Source of the DNA: Pseudomonadota bacterium
Lineage (GTDB): Bacteria; Myxococcota; UBA9042; PHBI01
Reading direction: 5' to 3'
Assembly: GCA_005788935.1 (NCBI GenBank)
Contig: SYAK01000339.1
Location: 1-17,654 of the forward strand
Length of the DNA: 17,654 nucleotides
Below, in pieces: positions 5,045 to 15,800 of the stretch. A program made the position numbers and the translations under genes. Under the pieces are notes generated by a model, which ran no database searches, was not told where the DNA came from, and was given only the letters and a program-made list of their open reading frames with translations. The first letter of the stretch is position 1. Each line of letters opens with the position of its first letter.

Positions 5045-5806
5045 TCAGCTGGACTTGCGGGCGCCGCCCGAGTCGGGCAGGTGGCGGAACATCGCGCGGA
5101 CCGGGTCGGTGTCGTCGCCGTAGAGGTAGGCGGGACCGAGCGCGTTGCCGCGGTCGACCTGACCGCCGATGGAGGCCGACGCTCCGCGATCGCCGCGCCA
5201 CCCGGCCATCTCGTTCTTCTGGCTCTGCTCCCACTGTTGCTGCAAGAGCAGCATGGCGCCAAGACGTGCGGGCAGGCTCTCGGACAGACGATAGAGGATG
5301 TGGCCAGCGGCCTCGGCGTCGTCGGTCGCGCGGTGGGCGCTCGCGAGGCTGATGCCGAGGCGCTCGGCGACCGCCCCGAGCTTCTTCGAGCCCGCGCCGC
5401 GGTGCAGCTCGCGGACGAAGACGAGCGGGTCGAGGAAGCGGTCGGCTGGAAACGGGAGGCCCACGCGCCCGAGCTCGGCCGACACGAAGCCGCGGTCAAA
5501 CGTCAGGTTGTAGGCGACGAAGACGCGCCCCGTGAGCCGCGCCCCGAGCTCGCCCGCGATGTCGGCGAAGCGGGGTGCGTCAGGCAGCTGCGTCGGGTCG
5601 ATGCCGGTCAGGCGCACGACGTCCTCGGGCACCGCGCGCTCGGGGTTGACGAGGGTGCCCCAGCGGTCCGTCACGACGCCGCCCTGCATGTGGACCACGG
5701 CGACCTCGATGACGCGGTCGGTCGTCGCGTCGAAGCCGGTGGTCTCGACGTCGAGGACCGCGAGCGGGCAGTCCTGAAAGAGGGCGTCGTCATGCAAGGC
5801 GGTCAC
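5045..5806 (-). CDS. DEDDh-type 3'-5' exonuclease (DnaQ/PolC-epsilon-like)
   Basis: This is a 253-residue protein. The three exonuclease motifs are present: Exo I AVLDVETTGFD (Asp19, Glu21), Exo II VAYNLTFDRGF (Asn100, Asp104) and Exo III HRATDDAEAA (His158, Asp163), giving the complete DEDDh catalytic set for two-metal hydrolysis of DNA or RNA 3' ends. KKLGAVAERLGI before Exo III is also typical. The fold ends near residue 175. The tail (176-253) has a Gln-rich helix (LLLQQQWEQSQ) and a Tyr/Asp-rich end (GPAYLYGDDTDPVRAMF) that I cannot assign. The start is GTG (5804-5806), overlapped by the rsmI stop as GTGA, with AAGAGGA 7 bases upstream, so it is translationally coupled to rsmI. There is no polymerase domain, so it is a free-standing exonuclease, either a proofreading epsilon-like subunit or an RNase T-like trimming enzyme; the sequence alone does not decide. 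Confidence 0.88.
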   Translation of the reverse strand: MTALHDDALFQDCPLAVLDVETTGFDATTDRVIEVAVVHMQGGVVTDRWGTLVNPERAVPEDVVRLTGIDPTQLPDAPRFADIAGELGARLTGRVFVAYNLTFDRGFVSAELGRVGLPFPADRFLDPLVFVRELHRGAGSKKLGAVAERLGISLASAHRATDDAEAAGHILYRLSESLPARLGAMLLLQQQWEQSQKNEMAGWRGDRGASASIGGQVDRGNALGPAYLYGDDTDPVRAMFRHLPDSGGARKSS

Positions 5807-6777
5807 GGGCGGTCCTCTTGGGGTTCCATGGGTTGGCGGGGCTCGGCGAGGGCGAGCTGATAGACGTGGCGCCGCGGCAACCCGAGGCGCTCGGCCACGA
5901 GGCGGGCCGCGTCGCGGGCCGAAGTGCCAGCCGCGAGCAGCGGGCGCAGGGCCGCCTTCACGGCGTCGTCATCGCTCACCGCTGCGCTCGCCTCGAAGAC
6001 CACCACGGCCTCACCGAGCGTCGCCTCCGGGTCTGTCGCGAGTGCCGCGGCCAGCGCCTCTGGCGATCCGCGGTAGAAGGTCTCGTGAAGCTTCGTGATT
6101 TCGCGCGCCACGAAGGCCGCACCGAGCGTCGGGACGGTGGCCGCGTCGGTCAGCAGGTCCGGGAGGTCGCGGGATGGCGTGAAGAACACGTGAGTCCCGG
6201 GCGCCAGCGACGCGAAGGCTTCGCGGCGGGCGCTCTCGGCCTTGGGCGCAAATCCGTGGAAGGTGAAGCCCTGCGCGCCGAGCCCCGAGACCGAGACGGC
6301 CGCCGTGACCGACGAGGCGCCAGGCACTGGGACGACGCGCAGCCCGGCCTCATGGGCGGCGGACACGAGGCGGTGGCCGGGGTCGCTGATGCCTGGGGTC
6401 CCGGCGTCCGAGACCAGCGCGCACGTCCCGCCCGCCCGCAGCGCCGACAGCACCGGCTCGAGGCGGCTCCCCTCGACGTGGGCGTCGAAACGCCGCAGAA
6501 CGAGTGGTCGTCCGCGGTCCTCGGCGTTCCCTGACGAACCGTCGGACAACGCCGCGAGCGCCGCCTCGGAGGCCGGTCCGCTGTCGTCACCGTCCGAGGC
6601 CTCGCGGACGCGTCCGTCAAGCCCGAGGTGGGTCAACAGCGCGCGCGTCCGGCGCGTGTCTTCCGACAGGATGACGTCCACCTCACGCAACGTCCGCATC
6701 GCGCGCAGCGTGATATCGTCGGGGTTGCCGATGGGCAGCGCCACCACGTACAGCGTGCCAGGCCACGTCGCGCGCAT
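5803..6777 (-). CDS. rsmI: 16S rRNA (cytidine-1402 2'-O)-methyltransferase RsmI
   Basis: This 324-residue enzyme methylates the ribose 2'-OH of C1402 in the ribosomal P site, using S-adenosylmethionine. Diagnostic tetrapyrrole-methylase-fold motifs appear in order: GTLYVVALPIGNPDDITLRA (7-26), SEDTRRTRALL (38-48), ALVSDAGTPGISDPG (120-134), VVPVPGASSVTAAVSVSGL (148-166), VFFTPSRD (197-204) and AREITKLHETFYRG (224-237). The C-terminal 268-311 is the small helical domain seen in full-length RsmI. Oddities: a roughly 30-residue Ser/Asp/Gly-rich insertion at about 57-90, where E. coli-type RsmI has a short link to SxHExN, which here reads RRFDAHVE; and TPSRD for the usual ESPHR. The ATG (6775-6777) has GGAG about 10 bases upstream. 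It lies 100 bp after the giant TPR gene and overlaps the exonuclease by 4 nt. Confidence 0.92.
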   Translation of the reverse strand: MRATWPGTLYVVALPIGNPDDITLRAMRTLREVDVILSEDTRRTRALLTHLGLDGRVREASDGDDSGPASEAALAALSDGSSGNAEDRGRPLVLRRFDAHVEGSRLEPVLSALRAGGTCALVSDAGTPGISDPGHRLVSAAHEAGLRVVPVPGASSVTAAVSVSGLGAQGFTFHGFAPKAESARREAFASLAPGTHVFFTPSRDLPDLLTDAATVPTLGAAFVAREITKLHETFYRGSPEALAAALATDPEATLGEAVVVFEASAAVSDDDAVKAALRPLLAAGTSARDAARLVAERLGLPRRHVYQLALAEPRQPMEPQEDRP

Positions 6778-6793
6778 CGCGTCTCTTCTCCGA

Positions 6794-6814
6794 AGCCAGG
6801 CACACAGGCTGGCT
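6794..6814 (-). promoter_or_regulatory. Small hairpin upstream of the rsmI start
   Basis: AGCCAG (6794-6799) and CTGGCT (6809-6814) form a 6-bp stem with a 9-base loop. The stem lies 17 bases upstream of the rsmI ATG, close to its GGAG. It could modulate ribosome access or simply be chance in GC-rich DNA. Confidence 0.25.
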
Positions 6815-6822
6815 GAGGGCCA

Positions 6823-6876
6823 CTGTCGCGTCCGAGGCCGCGCCCCCCGGCCCCGTGGGGCCTGAGGACGCGACAG
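6823..6876 (-). terminator. Large hairpin immediately after the giant TPR gene
   Basis: CTGTCGCGTCC (6823-6833) and GGACGCGACAG (6866-6876) form a perfect 11-bp stem. Inside it AGGCC (6835-6839) pairs with GGCCT (6859-6863), extending the helix past a small internal loop. The hairpin begins 1 base after the TPR stop codon (6878-6880) on the minus strand. No U-tract follows, so termination is likely partial or Rho-assisted, and read-through into rsmI is possible. Confidence 0.65.
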
Positions 6877-6877
6877 C

Positions 6878-9800
6878 TCAGCTCATCAGGTCGCTGTAGT
6901 CGATTTCGCTGCCGATGTGCTTGCGCAGCTGCAGGTAGGGCTCGGAGAGCACGTAGTGCACGAGATCCTTCAGCTTGTCCGACGCCTTGAGCTTGCTGAG
7001 CGTCGACGGCTCGCCACGGATGAGGCGCCCCGCGAAGGCTGGGTCACCGCAGGCCACGACGCCCGCGTGGCAGGCCGTCAGCTCGACCGCGCGGTGCCAG
7101 GCCCCGAGGTTCGGGAAGCTCACGCGCGCGTTCAGCGACTTGATGAGGTCCCGCAGCTCGGCCTTCAGCTCGGGCGTCAGCCCCTTCTCGAGCACCGCCT
7201 TGACCTCGACCGCCTGCGCCAGGATGGCCTGCATCGCGGCTGGGTCGACACCCTCGCGGGCGGGCGGCTGGAAGGCCGGGTCGTGGACCATCGCGGCCGC
7301 GATGTAGAGGCTCTCGAGGGCCTCGCGCGGGTAGAGCGTCGTGATGGCGCGCCCGGGCTGGAAGTACGTGAGACGCTTCGCGAAGTGATACGCGAGCTCC
7401 TTGTCGTCGCGGCCCGACATGTAGTCGCTGCCGACCCGCAGCCTCGGCGGCGCCATCTGCAGCACTTCGAGCCCGGTCGGCTCATCCGTGCGGTAGACCT
7501 CGGGGGCTGGCATGCCCAGCAACTTCAGGACGCTCGTCAGGGTGTTGCTGACGAGCAGCGGCTCCGTGAGGTTGACGCGGTCCTTCTTCTTGAGATTGTA
7601 GTCCTTCTCTGACCGTGCGCTCAGGTTCTTGCCGAGGCCGGCGTAGATGAGCTCGAGGATGCGCGTGACCGTCGGATCCTCCTGCCGTGACATGACGGCC
7701 TGCACGAACACCGACGGGTCGATGACGCGGTTGACCTCGATCATCGACGGCGCACGGTAGCGCTCGTAGAAGGCGTTCTCCGCGTCGGTCGCCTGTCCGA
7801 GGACGACGAGGAGTGCGGTTACGCACCAGGCGGCGTCGTGGCGCTTCGTCTTCGTGAAGAGCGTCACGAGGCGGCGGTAGGACTCGAAGCGCTGCGGGTT
7901 CTGCGCGATGAGCCAGCGGTGCTCGGCGATGGCCTTGTCGGCCGCCTCGGGCAGCACGTCATAGAGGCTCGCGAGGATCTCGCGGATGCGCGCATCGTCC
8001 GGGCGCATGTCGCGCGCGAGCCCGAAGGCAGCGGCCGCCTTGTCGGCGTCCTTCAGGCGCGAGCGGTAGATTTCGCCCAGGCCCGCGTAGAGCTTGAACA
8101 GGATGACGTCCTTGTTCGGCAGCTCCGCCTGCGTCTCGCGCAGCCGCTGGATCATGCGGCGGTAGTTCTGCTCGAGGACGCGCGGCTCCTGCTCGCGGGT
8201 CAGGATCTTCTCGATTTCCTCAAAGAAGTTGAGGCGCTCGAGGTCGTTGTCGAGGGCGAGGTTCAGGTACTTCACCGACTCCATCGGGTTCGACAGGTTG
8301 TCGCGCTCGATGACAGCCGCCATGAAGGCGAACTGCGCCTTCTTGCGCGGCTCCTCCTCGAAGCGCAGCAGGCGGTTCAGGTTCTCGATGGCCCCTGGGA
8401 AGTCCGACGTCTGGATGCTCAGCTCGACGAGCTTCAGCGCGGGCTCCTTCGGGAAGACCTCGAGCCGCAGCGCCTCGCGGTACCGGTCCGCGGCCGACGC
8501 GGGGTCGCGCAGCTGCGAGACGCTGATGTCGCCGAGGTTCATCAGCACGCGGTAGCGCTCGAGCTTGTCCGTCGTGAGATAGAGCAGGCGCTCGAGGAAG
8601 CCCGCCGCGTTCTCCCACTCGTGGTGCAGCTTCAGCACCTCGACGATGTCCTCGAGGGCCTGCCGGTTGTTCGGCTGCTCGTCGACCACCTGCGTCAGGA
8701 AGGTCTTCGCGCGGTCGACGTTGCCCGCCTCGAGCGCCATGCGCCCGAGCAGCATCAGCACCTCGACGAGCTCGTCGCTCGGGAGGTCGTCGCGGAAGCG
8801 GTCGAGCAGCTGCTGCAGGTGGTGCTCGGCCCGCGCCCGGTCCTGACGCTTGTGGTAGAGGCGGCCGAGCGCCCGCAGCGTCGCGAGGCCGGGGATCGCC
8901 AGCGAGGCGGCCTTGTTCAGCGACGTCAGCGCCTGGTCCTCGAGGTAGAGCTCGACCGCGCACAGACCGTGCTGCTCGAAGGTCCGCGCCTTCGCCTCGT
9001 CGGGCGTCGCGGCGTCGAGTCGGTCAATGAGCGCCTCAAGGCGCGTCATCGCCGGCGCCCAGGCCTGGGTCGCCATGTAGTGCTCGGCGAGCGCCGAGAG
9101 CGCGCGGCGCGAGTTCGGGTTCGCGCGCTCCGCCTGCTCGAAGTGGCCCAGCGCGTCGGCGGGACGGCCGAGGTGGGTCGCGAGGACCTCGGCTACCTCC
9201 ACGTGGGCCTCGGCCCGCTCGAGCGGCGCGCGCGTATGTGCGAGCTGGTGCTCGAGGACGGCGAGTGCGGCCTCCCAGCGCTCTTCGCGACGGTAGATGG
9301 CGAGCAGCTCGGCGATCGCGTCCGCGCGCCCCGGGGCGACGCGCAGCACCGCCTCGAGGGTTTCGGCCGCCTGCACCGTGTCGTCGAGCTCTCGGGCCGC
9401 GACGACGCCCTTGCGGAAGAGGATGTCGCCGCGGGCGGCTGGCTGCATCACGATGGCGAGCTTGCGGTCGAGGTTCGCGAGCAGGCGGTCCCAGACGCCC
9501 TCACGCTCGAACAGCGCATCGAGCGCATCCATCGCCTCGTCGTGCTTCGGGTCCTCGCGCAGCACGCGCTCGAAGGCCCCGATGGCTGCGTGCGGGTCGT
9601 CGAGCCGGTCACGCGACAGCTCGCCGATGGCCATCAGGATGCCCGTCCGCGTCGCCGTGTCCGACACGATGGTCAGGCGGTCCTCGTGGGCGCGGATGAG
9701 ATCCTCCCACGCCTCCTGGCCAGTCCGGATGCGCACGAGGGCCTCGTAGGCCTCGTCGTCCTGCGGGGCGAGCGACATGACGCGCTGCCAGCTCTCGGCC

Positions 9801-12800
9801 GCCTGCTCGAAGTCCTTGCGGTAGTCCTCGTGAATAAGGGCGCCGTTCTTCGCGAAACGCAGCCGCTCCTCGGGACTCGCGGCGGCCGTCTCGGCGCGCT
9901 CGTACATCGCGAGCAGGCGGTCGTAGTCCTCCTGCTCGGCGAAGATCGCCTCGAGGCGCTCGAGTGCCGTCACGTTGGCCGGGTCGACATCGAGGACCGC
10001 GTCGAAGGCCTTGATCGCCTCGGGCTGACGCACGAGGTAGCGGTCGTAGAGGTCCGCCACCTGAAGGCGCAGCTCGACCTCGCGCGTCGGCTCGAGCGAC
10101 AGGCGCCGCTCGAGGACCTCGATGAGGGCCTCCCAGGCCTCGCCCGCGATGTGCAGGCGGGCGAGCGCGTCGAGGACGGTGAGGTCCATCTCGTCGACGG
10201 CGTGGAGCGTCTCCCACGCAGCGATGGCGGCCTCGCGGTCTGCGCGCGGCGCCTCGTGCAGCTCGGCGATCTGCCGCAGCAGTGCCTTCTGCTCGACGAA
10301 GTCCGGGGTCGCGGCGGCGAGGCGCTCGAGGATCGGCACGAGGCTTTCGACGTCATCGCGCTCGAGGTGCAGGTCACGCAGCGCGCGCAGCGACGGCTCG
10401 TGGTCGGGGGCGACCGAGAGGACGCGCTCGTAGAGCGGCACTGCGGCGGCCGCGTCGCCGAGACGCGTACGCACGACATCGGCCGACTTCTGCATCACGG
10501 CGAGCCCGGTGTCCTCATCGAGGTGCGGCAGCACCGTCTCGTAGGTCTCCTGCAGCTTGTCCCAGGCGCCTGTCAGAGCTGCGAGGCGCTCGAGCTCGCC
10601 GAGCAGCTGCGGGTCGTCGGGAGCGAGCTCGAGTGCGAGTTGCACGCAGGTGAAGGCGTCCTCGGCCCCCTCGAGGCGCGTCTCGTAGAGCACCGCGAGG
10701 CGCTGGTAGGTCGCGAGCTTGTCGGCGGCGTCGCCGAGGTAGTCGACGCGGTCGAGCAGCAGACGCGCGACCTCGGCCCAGTTGGCGGCCCGCTCGTGCA
10801 GGGCCTCGAGGCGTCGGTTGCCCTCGAGCTCGCCAGGCTCGAAGCCGAGCAGCTCGTCGTAGGTCCCGATGGCGGCCGCGGGGTCCTGCAGGTTCTGCTC
10901 CTGCAGCGCGCCGACCTGCAGGTAGAGCGCGACCTTGTCGTCGCGGCCCGACGTGAGCCGGATGCGCCGGCGGAGCAGCCCGACGAGGTCGGCCCAGCGG
11001 CCTGCGCTCTCGTAGAGGGCTTCGAGCTGGGCGATGGCCTCGGCGTCCTCGGGGAGGCCCCCAAGCACGGCCTGCCACGCCTCGATGGCGCGCGCCTGGT
11101 CGCCAAAGACCTCGGCCCGCAGCGTCGCGAGGGCCCGCCACTGCCCGAGCCGCTCGTCGGCCGAGAAGGTGTCGGTCGCGGCGATCATCGCCTCGAGCAT
11201 GGCCCCGCGGGCGACGTCATTGCCCGCGTCGGTCTGGAGGCCCAGCAGGGCCTCGAGGGCCTCACGCTCCGTCGGCGACAGCGCGCGCGCCCGCTCGAAG
11301 GCGTTGATGGCCTGGTCGGGGTCGTCGAGGTGGTCCCGCCAGATGCGCCCGAGCGTCAGCAGCACCTCGAGGCGCCGTGCATCGTCGGACAGCCCCGCCG
11401 CGAGTTCGCGCTCGAGCGCCTCGGTGAGTCCCTGCCAGTTCCCGCCGCCTTCCTGCAGGCGCTGCAGCTCGCGCAGCGCGTTGAGGTCCTGCGGCTTCGC
11501 GATGAGGACCTCCTCCCACAGCTCGATCGCCCGCTCGCTGTTGCCGAGGGCATTCTCGGCCAGATACGCCATATCCGAGAGATAGCCCGCCCGCGTCCCC
11601 GCGTCGGCCTCGAGCTCGGCGAGCCGCTGCAGGATGTCGAAGAGCTCGGGCCAGGCCTCCGCCGCCTCGTAGAGGTCCTTCAGCGCCAACAGCGCCGCCG
11701 TGTCCGTGTCGTTGAGGCCGAGGACCTCCTTCCACGCGGCGATGCTGTCGTCGGCCCGCCCGAGGCGGTCGCGGCGCAGCTCGGCGATGCGCGTCCACAG
11801 GTGCCCGAGCTCCGCGTCGAACACGTCGTCCGCCTTCGTCAGCGCGAGCAGCACCGGCTCGAGGTCGGACCACCGCTCGGCCTTCGCAATAAGGGCGTCG
11901 AGCGCCCGCCAGGCGGCTGCGTCCTTTGGCGACAGCGCCGTGATGCGGCGCAGGATGCGCTCGGCCTCGCCCATGTCCGCGAGGTCGTCGTGGGCGACCT
12001 TCGCCGCGCGGTGCAGCAGCACGACCTTGCGCTCGACCTCGCCCGCGACCTCGGCCGCATCGAGCAGGTACTGGAGCAGGGCCGCATGCTCGCCGCCCTT
12101 CCGCGCGAGGCGGTCGACCTCGCCGTAGAGCCCTTCGTCGTCGGGGTCGAGCTGGAGCGCGCGGGCGAACCACTCGAGCGCCTCGCCCTCCCGCTGCCGC
12201 TTCTCGAGCGCGAGGGCCGCCAGATCGCGCAGCAGTTGCAGCTGATCGGCCGGTTCGTCGAGCAGGGAAAGTTTGAGTTGCAACAGACTGTCGAGCTCGT
12301 CCCAGCGGCTCCCCTCACGGTAGAGCGGCTCGAGGCGCTCGGCGATCTCCAGCGAGTGCTCGCCAGCCTCGAAGAGGCGCCGCAGCGCCGCGACGGCGGA
12401 GGCCGAGCCGCGGTCGAGGTCGAGCATCTCGCACCAGGCCGCGTAGCCGCGTTCGACGTCCGCGAGCTGCGCTTCAGAGATGCGCGCGAGCTTCTCGAGG
12501 AGCTCGAGGCGCGTCGGGGTGTCGCCCGCGAGGTCCGCCTGCTGGCGCAGGATGGCCGCGAGCTCGGCCCACTGCCCCTGCCGCTCGTGCAGCACGTGCA
12601 GCCGCGCGAGCGCCTCGCGATGGTCGGGGTTGTTCGCGAGGACACCCGCGTAGGTTGCCGTCGCGCGCGGGAGGTCGCCGACCTTGTCCATCAGCAGCTC
12701 GCCGCCGCGCAGCTGCAGATCGAGTGCCAGCAGCGTGTCGTCGGTGCCCGCGGCGTGCGCGAGGTAGATGTCGACGAGGTCCGCAATGAAGTCGTGGGTC

Positions 12801-15800
12801 TCGGTCACGCGCTCGAGCTCGCGCACGGTGTCGGCGTTGCGCGGTGCGACCGTGAAGGCCCGGGCGAGGCTCTCGATGGCGCGGATCGGGTCGGCGAGCT
12901 TGGCCTCGGCGAGCTTCGCGAGCGACTGCAGCGTCGGCACGAGGCGCTCGGGGGCGTCTTCGAGGCGGCTCGCGAGGGCGAGCTGGTTCTTCCAGAGGTC
13001 CTCGTCGCGGTCGCTCACCTCGAGCACGGGGCTCAGTACGTCAAACGCTTGCTGGAAAAAGTCCGAGCCCGTGATGAGGCCTTCGAGGGCCTCGATAGCC
13101 CCTGCGTGGGCGAGGTTCCGGCCGAGCAGCTCGGCGAGGACCGCGATGGCCTGCTGCAGGTCCGCGAGGCGCTCGGGGTCGAGGTACAACGCCGCGATCC
13201 GGAACTGCGCCAGATCCCACGCGCCGCCTTCGGAGAGGTCCCGGATCTTCAGAAGAATCGCGCGCAGGTTGAACCAGTCGGCCTCGCGCGTGTAGAGCGT
13301 GTCGAGGCGCTCGAGGGCCTCGAGGTCGGTCGGGTCGAGGGCGAGGCGCGCCTGCCACGTGGCGATGGCGTCGCCCGCCGCCTCGAGGTGGCGGTCCTGG
13401 ACGTCAGCCATGGCCGCCGAGATGGCTTTCTTTGCCGCCAGCTCTGTCGCCTGTGAGAGCTGCAGGCGGTAGACGCGGACGAGGTTGTCCCAGTCCTCGG
13501 TCTGCCGGTAGAGCTGCTCGAGGGAGCCGAGGGCGCGGTCGCTGGCGGGCTCGAGGGCGAGCAGCTGCTCGAAGATCTCGATGGCGCGCGAGGGTTTGCC
13601 GAGCTCGGCCGCGGCGAGGTCGCCAGCCTCGGCGAAGAGCGCGTTGCGGGCGTCGGGGGTCTTGCCGAGCAGCGCCGCCTTCGCGAGGAGCGCGTCGACG
13701 AGGCCGGCGTGGTCCGCGTTGCCGCGGAGCAGGTCGATGAGGGCGTCGACCGCGGGCATGTCGTCGCCGCGCAGCTCGAGGAGGGCCCGCAGCTGCGCCT
13801 CGGCCTCGGCGCGGTCGTCGGTCTTGTCACGGGCGAGCTCGGCGATGGTGCGGTGCGTCTCGACGCGTCGCCCGAGGTCGCCGATGTCCTCGACGAGCCC
13901 CTTCAGGAAGGCGACGAGGGCCGCATGGGCGCGGGTCGCGTCCGCGAGGCGCAAGAGCTCGCTCAACGTCAGCGCGTCCTCGGGCGCGAGGGTCGCGGCG
14001 GCCTGCATCGCAGCGAGCGCGCGGGACGGGTCGCCGATGCGGGTCTCGAGCAGCTCCGCGAGCTTGTAGTTCCAGGCGATCTTCGCGCGCGGCTCGAGCT
14101 CGGTCGCCTCGCGGACGGTCCAGAGGCGCGCGAGGTCCTCCCAGCGCGCGTGCCGCGTGTAGAACGGCTCGAGCAGCGGGGCCACCTGAGGCGCGTGATC
14201 CGGGTCGGCGAAGAGACGCTCGAGGGCCCCGACCGCCGCCGCGTTGTCCGCGTCGAGCCCGAGGACGCTGTCGTAGCCGACGATGGCCTCGGGCTTCCGC
14301 CCGAGGTGCGTCTCGAGGATTCCGGCGAGCCGAAGCTTGAGCGCGAGGAGGCGCGCGGTGTCGTCGGTCGCGGCGATCGCGCCGCTCAGCACCGCGGCGA
14401 GGTCGTCCCAGCGCTCGACGAGGCTCATCAGCGTGTCGAGGCGCGCGACGGCGTCGGGGTGGCCGGCTGCGAGGGCGAGCGCGTCCTCGGCCGGGCGGAT
14501 GGCGTCCTCGACGCGGTCGAGGCGCTCGGCAAGCAGGTCGGAGGCCTTGAAGAGATAGGCGATGCGCCCGTCCTTCGACGGGACGAGGCCGACCCGCGTC
14601 TCGTAGATCTTGAGCAGGGCCTCGTGGTCGCCAAGGTCTGCGAGCAGCGTCTCGAGCGCATCGAGCGCCTCGGCGTGGTCGGGCCGTTCGTCGAGCACCT
14701 TGTCGAAGTGGACTCGGGCGGCCGCAGGCTCGCGCAGCTCATCGCGCAGCGTGCGGGCGAGCGTCAGGCGCGTGGCGACCCGGGCCTCGTGGGTCTGTGC
14801 TTCGTCCACATGGCCGCTGTAGAGATCGACGAGCTGACGCCAGCGCCCAAGGCTTCGCGTCAGGGCCTCGAAGCGGGCCCGGATCGCCGCGTCATCAGGC
14901 TGCAGCGCGTAGGCACGACCCACCGAGCGCCACGTGAGGTCGGCGTTGCCGAGTTGCTCCTCGTAGAGGCGCGCGAGCCGCAGGAGCCGCGCCTGACGCC
15001 CGGCCGTGTCACCGGCCTCACCGGCGGCGTCCGCCTGAATCTCCAGCATCTGCGCGAGTTTATCCCAGGCCCCCTGCGCTTCGTGGACGGGGGCGAGCGC
15101 GTGCGTCAGGCGGAGGCGGTGCTCGCTCGCGCCGAGCAGCTCTTCAAGGCGGAGGACCGCCTCGGGGTGCTGCGGGACCTGGCGGAGGGCCTCTTCATAG
15201 GCGGTGATGGTGTCGTCGAGGCCCGCCTCGCCGAACTCGACCCACGTCAGCATGCCGAGCTGGCAGGCGAGGTCCGCGAAGGACTCCGCGCCGCCGCCCG
15301 CCCGCTGCAGCAGTTCGCGCTTCTGCAGCAGCAGCACGTGCAGATCCGCGTGGCGGGCGTCCGCGATGAGGAGGTCCGCGAGCGCGTCGAGGGCGGGCCG
15401 CTCGTCGGGATAGGCCGCGAGGATCTCGCGGTAGACCGCCTCGGCCTCATCTATCGCGCCGATGTGGTCGCGCCAGGCCTTTGCGAGCTTGTGCAACGTC
15501 GCGAGCTGCTCGGGGCCAGCCGTCATCATGCCGAGGCGGCGGTGGTAGGTGACGATGAGCTGATCGATCTGGCCCGTCGCCTCGAAGGCGGCCTCGGACG
15601 CGTCGAGCGCGACCGTGTTGTGCGGATCGTAGGCGAGGACGCGGTTGAAGAACGTCAGCGACGTGTCATCGGCGCCAAGGCGCTCGCGGTAGACCCGCCC
15701 GACCTCGAGCAGCACCGCCACCCGAGCGTCGTCCACCGTGATGTGGTCCACGCCGTCCTGCAGCACGACGACGTAGCTCTCCCAGTTCGCCGACGCCTCG

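Noticed and set aside
7838..13456. An 1,872-codon open frame on the plus strand, antisense to the giant TPR gene
   Set aside because: In very GC-rich genes a frame opposite the coding strand often stays open because stop complements are rare in biased codons. The translation is Arg/Leu/Val/Glu-rich, follows the repeat rhythm of the TPR gene, and has no recognisable domain.
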